Positions 1 to 8,602 are shown, counted from the stretch's first letter. The stretch is 64,000 nucleotides of DNA from Bacteroidota bacterium (GCA_026391675.1 JAPLDQ010000013.1:1-64000); one strand, 5' to 3'. Numbers and translations are program-made. The notes: generated from the sequence alone by a model not told the origin.

Positions 1-105
1 TCTGCTGAATCTTTTAATGCTAAAATCAAAGCGTTTAGAGCTTCTTTTAGAGGGGTAAGAAATATCTCTTTTTTCTTGTTCAGATTAGCTAATATTTTTG
101 CCTAA
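1..105 (+). CDS. C-terminal end of an IS transposase (partial, cut by window edge)
   Basis: An open frame enters from the left edge and stops with TAA at 103-105. The 34 visible residues (AESFNAKIKAF ... FFLFRLANIFA) match my memory of the C-terminus of ISL3/ISAon1-like transposases of Bacteroidota, in particular the NAKIKAFR and FFLFRL motifs. The bases just after the stop, to about 145, may contain the right end of the insertion sequence, but the other end lies outside the window, so the inverted repeat cannot be checked. The assignment rests on a short tail only. Confidence 0.6.
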   Translation, partial: SAESFNAKIKAFRASFRGVRNISFFLFRLANIFA

Positions 106-278
106 ATAAATTAACTCCTCAACTTTTCGTCTTGATCCCAATCCTATTCATATTTTTAAATTTAATAAAAAGAATTTTACCTCGTTTAAATGTAAAAACA
201 TAATTTAGTTAAAAAGCAGACAGATATATTATTATAATTTGCATAAGATCAGTCGGTAGCGTAAAATTTATTGTGTTG

Positions 279-986
279 CTATATATAGCGGTCTACTATT
301 TTACAATCAATTTTTATTTGAGTTTTAGTCCCATTAAATTCATCATAGCTGATAATTCTGGCTTGATGAAATTTATATTCGACATATTTATTGCGTTGTT
401 TGTCGGGTAATACCAATACAAATAAATCTGGGTTAGCATTCATGTTCAATCTTTTGCTGATATCATTTTTTGAAATCAACATAAATTGCCCATTTAAATC
501 GTTGAAGTTATAATCACAGTCGATAATTTCATGAGGTTGTGAATTTTTATCATCGTCAAAAAAATACCATCCAATATTATTATCCTTTTTTATTGATGGT
601 GCTTGGAAAGGGGGCCCTGGATTCAAATGCACACCTTTTGAAGTTTGAGTAGTCACAATGATTTTCTTTGGTTCCAAAATGAATTTAAATTCATCAATAT
701 TATTTTCTCCCTTTAAAAACCCAACTCTAATAAGAATTAAAATATCCTCCTTATAGGGATTCTTATTAGGCCTTGTAACTAAAAGCATTTTAGCTATTTT
801 CTTTTTGGAGTTTATCAAATTAACCAATTCTTCAACTATTTTGTCACTCCTGTTAATTAGAAGCGTAATATTACCATTGACATCTAACGCTTCAATCATG
901 ACTTTTTTACCCGAAATGGAATTATCGCCCGGTATTCCATGAAGCCAGGATTTATTTGATTTTAATTCTGTAAATATTTTTGCCAT
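279..986 (-). CDS. hypothetical protein, 235 aa
   Basis: A full-length frame begins with ATG at 986 and ends at 279. I do not recognise the family. It has no signal peptide and no membrane segment. The protein is rich in lysine, asparagine and isoleucine, with a proline-rich stretch near the middle (NPGPPFQAPS). Composition suggests a soluble cytoplasmic protein. It stands alone between a transposase tail and a decayed region, so it may be accessory DNA. The lack of stops over 235 codons in AT-rich sequence supports a real gene. Confidence 0.6.
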   Translation of the reverse strand: MAKIFTELKSNKSWLHGIPGDNSISGKKVMIEALDVNGNITLLINRSDKIVEELVNLINSKKKIAKMLLVTRPNKNPYKEDILILIRVGFLKGENNIDEFKFILEPKKIIVTTQTSKGVHLNPGPPFQAPSIKKDNNIGWYFFDDDKNSQPHEIIDCDYNFNDLNGQFMLISKNDISKRLNMNANPDLFVLVLPDKQRNKYVEYKFHQARIISYDEFNGTKTQIKIDCKIVDRYI

Positions 987-1195
987 TTCTATTTAAGTTT
1001 AAATTATTCATTCACATAATAATTATAACGTTTTTATATTGTACGACAAACTCATACAAAAATAACCAGATTTGGTTGCAGGCTGGACATTTCAAGAAGT
1101 ATTTATTCCCCACAAATGTAATATATTTTCAACCTAAGTGTTAAAATTTTCTTAATTTTTTATCTTTTATATTTAAAAAATAATAGCATTTTCTT

Positions 1196-1412
1196 ATGAA
1201 TATCTATGAATTTGATAATCTTCCGAATGAAGATAAAGCTAAAATTCTATTTATTGATGGAGAATATTAAGAGGTGAGATTATATATTGGGTAAAATGAT
1301 TAATTTATATAGCATTACCGAAAAATATTATTTTCTGAAAGGAAATACTATCGACAGAATTGGATTAGTTAAAGATGATAGAATACTGATAAGTGAATTG
1401 ATTCAATGTTGA
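1196..1412 (+). pseudogene. remnant of a small Bacteroidota protein gene
   Basis: A short frame from ATG 1196 to TAA 1270 encodes 24 residues starting MNIYEFDNLPNEDKAK, which resembles the N-terminus of a family of small cytoplasmic proteins common in Bacteroidota. A second frame from 1296 to 1412 (39 residues, LYSITEKYYFLKG) could be the rest of the same gene after a frameshift and small deletion. Neither piece looks functional on its own. The family link is from memory and the frameshift reading is inference. Confidence 0.4.
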
Positions 1413-1433
1413 AAGTGTATTTCAACATGTTTG

Positions 1434-1482
1434 AAATGAAAAAAGCCACAATGCTGTGGCTTTTCGCTCCCCTTAGTGGACT
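1434..1482 (-). repeat. copy of the tRNA-Asn terminator and tRNA 3' tail
   Basis: These bases are nearly the same as 8245-8292: an A-run, a GCCACA...TGTGGC hairpin, then TTTTCGCTCCCC and a GGACTT block from the tRNA-Asn T-arm. After about 1482 the similarity ends, so no tRNA is present. It looks like a fragment left by duplication or by past insertion at a tRNA-Asn 3' end. The surrounding interval 987-1646 holds this, the small pseudogene, and nothing else I can identify. Confidence 0.55.
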
Positions 1483-1646
1483 TTTCTCGAACATTTCCAG
1501 GGAAGAAATTGAGGCTTATGAACGGCTTAATAAATTGGTAAATAAATACATAATTTAAAATTACACATCTACTGGTAAACATTTAGCTGACAATTTACAA
1601 TCTATAAAAGCAATTGTTTATAACAAGTACGATCCACCAAATTCCT

Positions 1647-4082
1647 TTAAAAATATAAGCGGTACATGATGTTTGGGTATAATCCAAACTGTGTAACATA
1701 TCCAATTTTTCCGGGTTTAGTTTCATCGTAATATTCTGATATTTTACCCTTGTTGTTGGTAATGTTATCCAAGGTTATAAAAAGTTCGTGTGTAAGCTTG
1801 TGTTTATTCCATTTATAACTTGCCGATAAATTTATCTGGTAAATGTCTTCAAATTTTTTATCATACGCTTTCTTATAATCCCAAAATTTATTGGTTGCAG
1901 GATTTGCAGCATTGTTTCCCAGTGCATCTGTTAATAAAGGAATATACCTTTGTCCGCCTCCGAAAAACACTTTGGTATTTAAGTTCAGCGTTTGATTTTT
2001 CTTTTTCCCAAGATGTGCAAATTCTTTACCAAATAATATATTTACCAGATAGTTTCCATTGTATTTGGTATTTCTCTCAATGCCTTCCAGCGTTTTATAT
2101 TTTGAATTATAAATTGAGGCATTAATTAAATAGTAATAACTTCTACTGAAAAAGCGCTCAATGGTAAGTTCTACGCCATAGTTTTTTCCACTTCCTTTAT
2201 TTACCAGGGCAACATATCTGAAATCAGTGCCTTCGTTAATGGTTGAATAATAGCTTGTGTCGTTGTTTTCAACAGGTAAGTTGTATAAGTATTGATAGTA
2301 TGCCTCTACCTTTACTCTTAAATTTTCTCCGAAACGTTTTTCATACCCTAAAACAAAATGATCTGCTTTTAATAAATCCAGGTTTTTATTTGGTTCTGTT
2401 ATGCTACCATCTGGATTTTTAACCATTGCAAAATAATTATGTACACTTTCCATAGTACTGTGTTTGCCGTATCCGGCATTGAGTGAACTTGAACTGTTAA
2501 GCTTCCAGTTTATAGCATATCTTGGTTCAATTGTACTTTTGTTATTATATAATACATTCATGTTATTAAATCCGGCAACAATGGTAATATTTTCATTTAA
2601 ACGATACTTCCAGCTGATAAAATTATTTAAGGTAGCTATTTTTTCGTTGAAGTTGGCCATTGAAAACATAGTGGCGGAGCTGTCCTGCATACTGCTTAGT
2701 TTGTAATCATAATCATGTATAGCATATTTTGTTCCTATTTGAATGGTGTTTTTTGCATTTATTTTGTAGTTATATGTTATTGCTCCCCTGTATACATAAT
2801 TCTTTAACCTGCTTTGATAATCCAACGCTCTGTTACCAACTGAATCATGCATAAATTCACCCAGCCCGTTATATAATTTAGTAGTTTTTATCTTAAAAAC
2901 ATCTTCATTAATTCCATCGCCTGAATAAGAAACTGTGGTTTTTAAAAAGCTATTTTCACTTATACTGATCGTATGCATCATTCCAATATTTGTAAGATAA
3001 TTACTTTTGTCATAATCTTCGGTGATATCAGATGTAATGGTACCATTAGTGGGAGTTGCAATCATATCGGCCTTTACATCTGTCATTGAAGCACTGCTTT
3101 TTCCCATCAATCCATAGAATGAAAATACACCTGCTTTTTTTGCAGGCAGCACAATTTTAAAAGCACCATCCTGATAATTCAATACTCCGTTAAGTTTAAT
3201 GATACCCAGATTATTTAAAAGGGAAATGGTAGAAAACCTGTAATTTATGAGGAATGAACCACCATAGCCTTTTTTAAACGGTCCTTCTACTGTCAGATCC
3301 GTACCTTGAATTCCAACGCCTAATGATGTTTCATACTTTTGATTATTACCATTCCTGATTTTTACATCATATACTCCTGATAAAACATTGCCATACTCCG
3401 GTGCAAATGCCCCTGTTGAGAAGTCTGATGTACCTAATAAGCTGTTATTTAATGCGCTTACACCACCACTTATTGAATTTTGATCAGCAAAATGGGTAGG
3501 ATTGGTAATTTCTACTCCGTCCAGTCGCCATTGAATGTATTTTGGTGAATTACCTCTTACGATGATATCGTTTCCTCCATTTTGTGAAGCTGTGACTCCG
3601 GCAAAATTTGATAGTATTTTGGAAGGGTCGTCAAGACCGCCGGCATAACGTTTTGTTTCCTCCGCTGATATTGATTGAGAACTGATTATCGACATCTGAT
3701 TTATTGCCTCACCTTTGTTTTTATCTGCTTTTATGACTACTTCTTTCATTTTCAATACAGATTCCTGCAGAGCAAGATTTAAGATTTTCTCTTTACCTGT
3801 GTTGACTTCAATATCCGGAATAATTTTGGTTTCATATCCCATGAAAGATATCTGGAGTACAATTCTTCCGACATCAATTTTTTCCAGTCTGAACTCACCG
3901 TTAATATCAGTTACTGCTCCCTTTACCGGATCAGACCCAACCAGCTTTACGGCTACCCCAATTAATGGTAATTGACTGTCCATATCTATTACAGTGCCTC
4001 TTACTGTTTGTGTTAATTGTTGACTAAATGCCACCGTAGTGAACATGATAATTATAAATGTTGTGTAAATTATTTTTTTCAT
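1647..4082 (-). CDS. TonB-dependent outer-membrane receptor with carboxypeptidase-regulatory-like N-terminus
   Basis: The 811-residue protein begins with a Sec signal peptide (about residues 1-20, ending in AFSQ). A CarboxypepD_reg-like beta-sandwich follows at about 25-110 (GTVIDMDSQLPLIGVAVKLVG), then a plug domain at about 130-230 and a beta-barrel ending in an aromatic residue (YRLYF). It should sit in the outer membrane and import a ligand using TonB energy. No SusD-like partner lies beside it, so it is not a typical glycan-uptake pair. It is the last gene of a minus-strand cluster, 23 bases after a DUF4386 gene and downstream of a LytTR two-component pair that may control it. The substrate cannot be read from sequence. 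Confidence 0.9.
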   Translation of the reverse strand: MKKIIYTTFIIIMFTTVAFSQQLTQTVRGTVIDMDSQLPLIGVAVKLVGSDPVKGAVTDINGEFRLEKIDVGRIVLQISFMGYETKIIPDIEVNTGKEKILNLALQESVLKMKEVVIKADKNKGEAINQMSIISSQSISAEETKRYAGGLDDPSKILSNFAGVTASQNGGNDIIVRGNSPKYIQWRLDGVEITNPTHFADQNSISGGVSALNNSLLGTSDFSTGAFAPEYGNVLSGVYDVKIRNGNNQKYETSLGVGIQGTDLTVEGPFKKGYGGSFLINYRFSTISLLNNLGIIKLNGVLNYQDGAFKIVLPAKKAGVFSFYGLMGKSSASMTDVKADMIATPTNGTITSDITEDYDKSNYLTNIGMMHTISISENSFLKTTVSYSGDGINEDVFKIKTTKLYNGLGEFMHDSVGNRALDYQSRLKNYVYRGAITYNYKINAKNTIQIGTKYAIHDYDYKLSSMQDSSATMFSMANFNEKIATLNNFISWKYRLNENITIVAGFNNMNVLYNNKSTIEPRYAINWKLNSSSSLNAGYGKHSTMESVHNYFAMVKNPDGSITEPNKNLDLLKADHFVLGYEKRFGENLRVKVEAYYQYLYNLPVENNDTSYYSTINEGTDFRYVALVNKGSGKNYGVELTIERFFSRSYYYLINASIYNSKYKTLEGIERNTKYNGNYLVNILFGKEFAHLGKKKNQTLNLNTKVFFGGGQRYIPLLTDALGNNAANPATNKFWDYKKAYDKKFEDIYQINLSASYKWNKHKLTHELFITLDNITNNKGKISEYYDETKPGKIGYVTQFGLYPNIMYRLYF

Positions 4083-4105
4083 TGTTTTGTTATTTTTAAA
4101 AATTA

Positions 4106-4807
4106 TTATTTTGTATTAAATGAAGAATATACTTCAGATGAATTAAATCCTTTAACGATAAGCCATACCGCTAAAGACATTTCATAAGCGAATACCGGAA
4201 TCGCAAGGATTGCTCCCCATACAGAAAGTTGATGAAAAACGCCGAACATAACCAAGAAGGCGCAGACCAAGATGAGAGATCCTCCAGCAAATCCCAGGAT
4301 TGATATGAAACGCGGAACGAGTTTCGAATCATATAAAAAATAGCTCATTAGCAGTGTACTTGGGCCCAAAGCGAGGTTAGGTCCAAGCAAAAATGTCCAA
4401 TTATGAATCGCCACCAGTAATTTGCCAATTGTCAAAAAAGACGATGCATTTGGAGTTAATGTTTTTACATACTCCTGATGTAAAGTTAGTATCGATAACA
4501 GGCTGATGATTCCGATAGTTATGAGAATAGCTTCAAGAAGCCTGAAACAGACATACCCAATTGCTATACTTTCATTTTCCTTATTGATGATTGGAAACAT
4601 CATAACGGAAATTCCAATAACAGAAAATACAAGAATCAGCTCATTAAAAGCGCCCCAGATTACTTGTGTATTATTTACTGTATTTTTAATAATGTATTCA
4701 GTATCATTCAGTACAGGCTGATAGAGCGCTAAACCTATTATTGCAGTAAAGGTTGCAACTATATATAATACACCTGTAATGATTGATATATCTCTGTTTG
4801 CTTTCAT
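4106..4807 (-). CDS. DUF4386 family membrane protein
   Basis: The protein has 233 residues and about six hydrophobic helices, starting with ITGVLYIVATFTAIIGLALY near residues 10-30. Its length, the early pairing of helices and the Leu/Gly-rich C-terminal segments fit the DUF4386 family, whose function is not established. It should be an inner-membrane protein. It lies between an outer-membrane barrel gene (57 bases upstream) and the TonB receptor gene (23 bases downstream) and is probably cotranscribed with them. Confidence 0.8.
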   Translation of the reverse strand: MKANRDISIITGVLYIVATFTAIIGLALYQPVLNDTEYIIKNTVNNTQVIWGAFNELILVFSVIGISVMMFPIINKENESIAIGYVCFRLLEAILITIGIISLLSILTLHQEYVKTLTPNASSFLTIGKLLVAIHNWTFLLGPNLALGPSTLLMSYFLYDSKLVPRFISILGFAGGSLILVCAFLVMFGVFHQLSVWGAILAIPVFAYEMSLAVWLIVKGFNSSEVYSSFNTK

Positions 4808-4864
4808 TTTTTTATTTTTCAGGATACTTTGTTTGAGATTTATATTATTGTTTTAAGAATGGAG

Positions 4865-5578
4865 TTAAAAATTAAATGTTTCTATTTTTTTCCCGAGTGG
4901 GTTGGTCTTCCATGGTTTGGAAAAATGCACACTGATAATGAGCCCCCTGTTAAACATTTCCTTGTCGTATGAGATGTTGGTTAAACCATAGCAGTATCTT
5001 ATGTCCAGTGCCAGCCTTTTTTGTTTAATCTTAAACATAAACCCTCCACCCATTTGAATGCCTGCATCCATTCGGTATATAGCACCGGCTGAACTATTAA
5101 ATGAGATAGTTTTACTGACACCTTCAATTGTCCGGGTTCCACTAAAATTATAAGAAATGGATGGCCCTGCATTCATATAAAATTTACCAAAATGGAAACG
5201 AGCCAACACAGGTAATTCAAATGCATTTAATTTAATAATTGATTGTTGGAAGGTTAATGGATTCTGAGCTGATATTTCACCACCCCTTCTTATATAATAC
5301 AGTTCAGTAACCAGCGAGAATTTCGAAGTAATACCTGCTTGAAATGACACACCCGCATTTATTCCTTTAACTGATTCCTTATAATCTGATATGGCTGTAT
5401 TTGAACTTCCATAATTGAGGTTTGTACTCACTACATTAATCATAAGATCAAAATAGGTTTCCGCTGATTTTCCACCATCCCTTATTTTCTCTGATCCTGA
5501 TTCCTTTGTTTGACCGAATGAATTTCCGTATAGAAGAATCATTGCGAGTATGAAACCTGATTGTTTCTTTATTTTCAT
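4865..5578 (-). CDS. outer-membrane beta-barrel protein (porin-family / PorT-like)
   Basis: The 237-residue protein has an N-terminal signal peptide (MKIKKQSGFILAMILLYGNS, cleaved near SFGQ). Alternating amphipathic strands follow, as in the OMP_b-brl_2 family of Bacteroidota: GINAGVSFQAGITSKFSLVTE, FYMNAGPSISYNFSG and a late LDIRYCYGLTNI. An eight-stranded barrel in the outer membrane is expected. The gene lies 122 bases after the LytTR regulator gene, on the same strand, so it may be a regulatory target. A second frame overlapping the start (5448-5645) is a shadow. Confidence 0.8.
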   Translation of the reverse strand: MKIKKQSGFILAMILLYGNSFGQTKESGSEKIRDGGKSAETYFDLMINVVSTNLNYGSSNTAISDYKESVKGINAGVSFQAGITSKFSLVTELYYIRRGGEISAQNPLTFQQSIIKLNAFELPVLARFHFGKFYMNAGPSISYNFSGTRTIEGVSKTISFNSSAGAIYRMDAGIQMGGGFMFKIKQKRLALDIRYCYGLTNISYDKEMFNRGLIISVHFSKPWKTNPLGKKIETFNF

Positions 5579-5700
5579 ATCTTTTTGTATAAATTATTTT
5601 ACAAAAGTATATGAATGGAATAGTGCTAAAAAATCTGTTATGCAAATCAGGCTAAGATGTCTGCATACTGGTGTTTTTAGTCTGCAAAATGCATGGAGGT

Positions 5701-6396
5701 TTATGGTTTACGATGAATGATTTGAAAGAAGACCTCTTTGTATGTTTCAGAAATGGGGATTAATTCATCTGCAATTTTTATTCTGTTCCGTTCAATCGAT
5801 ACGATTTTATTTATAGCAACCATATAAGATTTATGCACTCTGCATACTATGTTTGCAGGGATTATTTTTTCAAACTCATTGAAATTCTGCAATGTCATTA
5901 CCTTTTTATTCGTCGTATGGATTCTTCGGTAATCTCTCATCCCTTCAATGTAAACGATTTCATTAAGCATGATTTTTTCCAGTCTGTATTCTGTCTTTAC
6001 GAAGATGAAGTCAGGTTGAGAATCCGAATTATGGCTAACTAAATTTTCATGAGCCTTGTTTACAGCTTTTAAAAACCGATCAAAAGTAAATGGTTTAAGC
6101 AGGTAGTCAGTTACATTAAGTTCATAACCTTTTAATGCATATTTCTGATATGCTGTTGTAATAATAACCTGACCGTCTATTTTTGTACTTTCCAGCAATT
6201 CAATACCTGATAATTCATCCATATTTATATCCAAAAAAAGCAAATCGACTTTATTAGATTTTAAATAGTAGAGCGCATTCAGAGCATTGTCAAACGTATC
6301 AATTAAATTCAGAAAGGGAATTTTATTGACAAAGTCACTGGTTCTCTTGAGAGCCAGAGGTTCGTCTTCGATTATAATACAGGAATATCTATCCAT
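5701..6396 (-). CDS. LytTR-type DNA-binding response regulator
   Basis: The 231-residue protein has a receiver domain at about 1-120, with acidic residues EDE near position 11, the phospho-acceptor Asp in DLLFLDINM (near 57) and the conserved Lys in LLKPF (near 104). A LytTR DNA-binding domain follows at about 130-230 (IVYIEGMRDYRRIH ... RVHKSYMVAINKI). It is a transcription regulator phosphorylated by the sensor kinase encoded just upstream, with which it overlaps by 8 bases. Likely targets are the outer-membrane and membrane genes downstream on the same strand, but this is inference from position. Confidence 0.93.
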   Translation of the reverse strand: MDRYSCIIIEDEPLALKRTSDFVNKIPFLNLIDTFDNALNALYYLKSNKVDLLFLDINMDELSGIELLESTKIDGQVIITTAYQKYALKGYELNVTDYLLKPFTFDRFLKAVNKAHENLVSHNSDSQPDFIFVKTEYRLEKIMLNEIVYIEGMRDYRRIHTTNKKVMTLQNFNEFEKIIPANIVCRVHKSYMVAINKIVSIERNRIKIADELIPISETYKEVFFQIIHRKP

Positions 6397-7456
6397 TTTG
6401 AATTATTAGATTTACTGTATAAAGGTTGCAATGCTTACTTAATTCCAATTCATGTTTATCCGGATAAATCAGATTAAGACGCTTTTGAATGAGATCGTTA
6501 CCTAATCCATTACTTTCCTGCTTTAATTTTCTATTAGAATCGAACTTGTTTTTACATACAAACCGTATGCTCTTCTTTTCAATAAACAGTTGAACATTAA
6601 TTGCATGCTCTATTTTTTTATTGGTAGTATGTTTAAAGGCATTTTCAATGAATTGAATAAATACCATTGGGGCTATAGTTTTATCACCGGGAATACCTGT
6701 TATCTGAAAACTTACATAATTTACATTTGAGGTTCTTATTTTTTGTAATTCTATATACTTTTCTATATATTCAATCTCCTTTTCAAGCAGGATTGTTTCT
6801 GTTTTAGTCTCGTACAACATAAAACGTAAAATATCGGATAGCTTATTTAAATAATTAGAAGCTATTGTAGCATTCTCCAATATCAATACATCGATGTTAT
6901 TCAGTGTATTGAATAAAAAATGAGGATCCAGCTGGGCTTTTATCAATGCCATTTCTGTTTCCTGGTTTTTTCTTTTCAATTCTTCTTTCAATTTTATTTC
7001 ATCAACCCAGGTAATAAAACCTTTAAGTACCAATGCTACAGTACCGGATATTGTTGAAATAAAGCTCATCGCTCCTATAACAGTAAAAACAGTAGATCTG
7101 CCGTTTTTGCCGCCTTTATCCATGTCAATCATACGGCCTGTTTCTATAAAATAGCGTATCAGGATATATGCTATTACAGAAGCGCCTATGGCAATCAGAA
7201 TACCGGAAATAATGGAAAGCAGATTTTTCTTTTGTTGCAGGTACTTTGGAAATACCAGAAAATAACATCCATAAAATGTTATAAAAGAAGGGAAAAATGC
7301 AAACAGGAAAAGTGCAAAGAAAGCATTAATGATTCTTGCTGTCTGATCCACGGAATGACTACTGCTCCTATAGAAAACCGCTAACATAATTGCTATCAAA
7401 AGAAGATAGCACGCCCAAAAACCGATGTGAAACAAAACAATGTTTGACCTTTTCAT
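6389..7456 (-). CDS. LytS/YehU-type sensor histidine kinase
   Basis: The protein has 355 residues. Four hydrophobic helices occupy about the first 155 residues. A short coiled coil (KLKEELKRKNQETEMALIKAQ) leads to the His_kinase domain, with the phospho-accepting histidine in LDPHFLFNTLNN and the ATP-binding N-box in FIQFIENAFKH. No separate sensor domain is visible, so the membrane part probably senses. It overlaps the response regulator gene, which points to cotranscription and a dedicated pair. Confidence 0.92.
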   Translation of the reverse strand: MKRSNIVLFHIGFWACYLLLIAIMLAVFYRSSSHSVDQTARIINAFFALFLFAFFPSFITFYGCYFLVFPKYLQQKKNLLSIISGILIAIGASVIAYILIRYFIETGRMIDMDKGGKNGRSTVFTVIGAMSFISTISGTVALVLKGFITWVDEIKLKEELKRKNQETEMALIKAQLDPHFLFNTLNNIDVLILENATIASNYLNKLSDILRFMLYETKTETILLEKEIEYIEKYIELQKIRTSNVNYVSFQITGIPGDKTIAPMVFIQFIENAFKHTTNKKIEHAINVQLFIEKKSIRFVCKNKFDSNRKLKQESNGLGNDLIQKRLNLIYPDKHELELSKHCNLYTVNLIIQNG

Positions 7457-7859
7457 AAATTCGATTTCAGTGATTTATTAGAAACAAATTTGCTGATAAA
7501 AAAAATGACATAAATAGTATGTCAATGAGTTATTTTTTTTAGGTAAGTTAGTGTGTTGTGAATTGAAATTCAATATTACTGACATGAATTAGCGAATAAT
7601 AAATAAACATATATTTCATGAAAGAGTTCATTATCCAATTTAATCATTTTTGTAACAATCAACTTTGCTATTCGTTCTTAATTTCTTAACCAGATATTGT
7701 TTTTTACTTACTTGATATTTAATAGTAAATAACCAATGTTATCTATATATTTTTAGAATTTGATTTTTTCTTACCCATCAAACTACATGTTTATATAATT
7801 CAACCGAGACTGAGACTGATCCTATAACAATATCAATTATTTGCAAAAAAAGACAAAAA
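7457..7859. other. intergenic region without recognised gene
   Basis: About 400 bases of AT-rich sequence upstream of the sensor kinase gene. It presumably contains the promoter of the kinase-regulator cluster, but I cannot place a convincing -7/-33 pair. I see no conserved coding frame, RNA gene or repeat until the hairpin at 7860. Confidence 0.5.
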
Positions 7860-7883
7860 AAAGAGGCTAAAAATAGCCTCTTT
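7860..7883. terminator. bidirectional hairpin terminator
   Basis: A perfect 10-base stem (AAAGAGGCTA with TAGCCTCTTT) closes a 4-base loop and is flanked by A- and T-runs. On the minus strand it lies just after the GIY-YIG gene and its tRNA-derived tail, so it probably ends that transcript. Confidence 0.75.
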
Positions 7884-7891
7884 AATTTGGG

Positions 7892-7965
7892 TGCTCCCCT
7901 TGCTTGACTTGAACCAGCGACCCTCTGATTAATCCCGCACATGCGGGACTCTAACCAACTGATTT
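7892..7965 (-). pseudogene. broken tRNA-Asn copy with palindrome in the anticodon arm
   Basis: Read on the minus strand, the D-arm (AGTTGGTTAGAG) is followed by the palindrome TCCCGCATGTGCGGGA (7933-7948), then the 3' side of the anticodon stem (TTAATCAGAGGG), the T-arm and an acceptor end (AAGGGGAGC). Compared with the intact tRNA-Asn at 8278, the T-stem carries mismatches, the 5' acceptor is missing, and the anticodon loop is replaced by the palindrome. It cannot make a working tRNA. The D-arm and palindrome are also the last codons and the stop of the GIY-YIG gene. Confidence 0.75.
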
Positions 7966-8240
7966 AAAATTCCTGTTGGGGCAAAGTCAGGGTTTATTAG
8001 TTGTAGAACTAAATTTCTGCTTTTTTGTCTTTTTATAAATTTCTCGAGCTTATCAGCATCTCCTTTATTCTCTGAAACCTGAAATACAGCTTTTAATTCC
8101 CAATTCTTATATTTGCCTGTGAATTTGTCCTGGCTATTATTATTATGTTCTTCCAGACGCCTCCAGGGGTCAGAACTTTGGCCAACATAGAAAATATCTG
8201 CCGATATTGAATAAATGATATAAATATAAAACATATGCAA
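7929..8240 (-). CDS. small GIY-YIG endonuclease-domain protein
   Basis: The 103-residue protein has the GIY-YIG fold: YIYIIYS near residue 5, YVGQS near 19, then WRRLEEHNN with the catalytic Arg, and a later Glu in KLEKFIKRQKS. Such single-domain proteins (UvrC N-terminus/YhbQ type) cut DNA or act as small homing-type nucleases. Translation may begin at Met1 (8240) or at Met3 (8234), which gives the family's usual MFYIYII start. The last eleven residues (NQLVRVPHVRD) and the stop are encoded by a tRNA-Asn D-arm plus palindrome. The gene begins 10 bases after the intact tRNA-Asn terminator. This layout suggests a selfish element tied to tRNA-Asn. Confidence 0.85.
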   Translation of the reverse strand: MHMFYIYIIYSISADIFYVGQSSDPWRRLEEHNNNSQDKFTGKYKNWELKAVFQVSENKGDADKLEKFIKRQKSRNLVLQLINPDFAPTGILNQLVRVPHVRD

Positions 8241-8249
8241 ATTTAAATG

Positions 8250-8276
8250 AAAAAAGCCACATCACTGCGGCTTTTC
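8250..8276 (-). terminator. terminator of tRNA-Asn
   Basis: On the minus strand the hairpin AAAGCCGC...GTGGCTTT followed by a T-run lies directly after the tRNA-Asn 3' end. Confidence 0.75.
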
Positions 8277-8277
8277 G

Positions 8278-8351
8278 CTCCCCCTGCTGGACTTGAACCA
8301 GCGACCCTCTGATTAACAGTCAGATGCTCTAACCAACTGAGCTAAGGAGGA
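8278..8351 (-). tRNA. tRNA-Asn (GTT)
   Basis: The minus strand folds into a full cloverleaf of 74 bases: acceptor TCCTCCT with AGGGGGA, D-stem GCTC/GAGC, anticodon stem TCTGA/TCAGA with loop CTGTTAA (anticodon GTT), and T-arm GCTGGTTCAAGTCCAGC. The discriminator is G and CCA is not encoded. It is the only intact member of a local cluster of tRNA-Asn fragments. Confidence 0.95.
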
Positions 8352-8517
8352 TTTTTCCTTTTTTCTATTTCAAATTTCCTTTCCCCTCTGATTAATCCCG
8401 TACGTACGGGACTCTAACCAACTGAGCTAAGGAGGATTATTCCTTTTTTCTATTTCAAATTTCCTTTTTCCCTCTGATTAATCCCGCACGTGCGGGACTC
8501 AACCAACTGAACTAAAG
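8345..8517 (-). repeat. two tandem 85-bp units: tRNA-Asn 5' half plus 16-bp palindrome plus spacer
   Basis: Two units repeat with an exact 85-base period (the AACCAACTGA block is at 8331, 8416 and 8501). On the minus strand each has a tRNA-Asn acceptor/D-arm, then a palindrome in place of the anticodon loop (TCCCGTACGTACGGGA at 8396-8411, TCCCGCACGTGCGGGA at 8482-8497), then TTAATCAGAGGG and a shared spacer (AAATTTGAAATAGAAAAAAGG). Both stop before the T-arm. In both, the D-arm frame would read QLVRVP(Y/H)VRD-stop, the same tail as the GIY-YIG protein. Confidence 0.85.
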
Positions 8518-8570
8518 ATTAATTTTAAATTTTAGGTCTGCAAAATTATACAAAGTTTTAAAATAAACAA

Positions 8571-8578
8571 TACCTTTG
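8571..8578 (+). promoter_or_regulatory. -7 box of the PfkB kinase gene
   Basis: TACCTTTG fits the Bacteroidota TAnnTTTG consensus. It overlaps a TTG that would be the longest-frame start, which supports the downstream ATG at 8603 as the real start. Confidence 0.6.
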
Positions 8579-8602
8579 CGCAAAATTTTTAAAAATAATT
8601 TT

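Noticed and set aside
1452-1558. Short plus-strand frame of about 35 codons ending in KLVNKYII
   Set aside because: It starts inside the copied tRNA terminator and has no family match, so it is more likely chance.
8380-8517. The two tRNA-Asn-like units as additional real tRNA genes
   Set aside because: They lack the T-arm and 3' acceptor and the anticodon loop is replaced by a palindrome.
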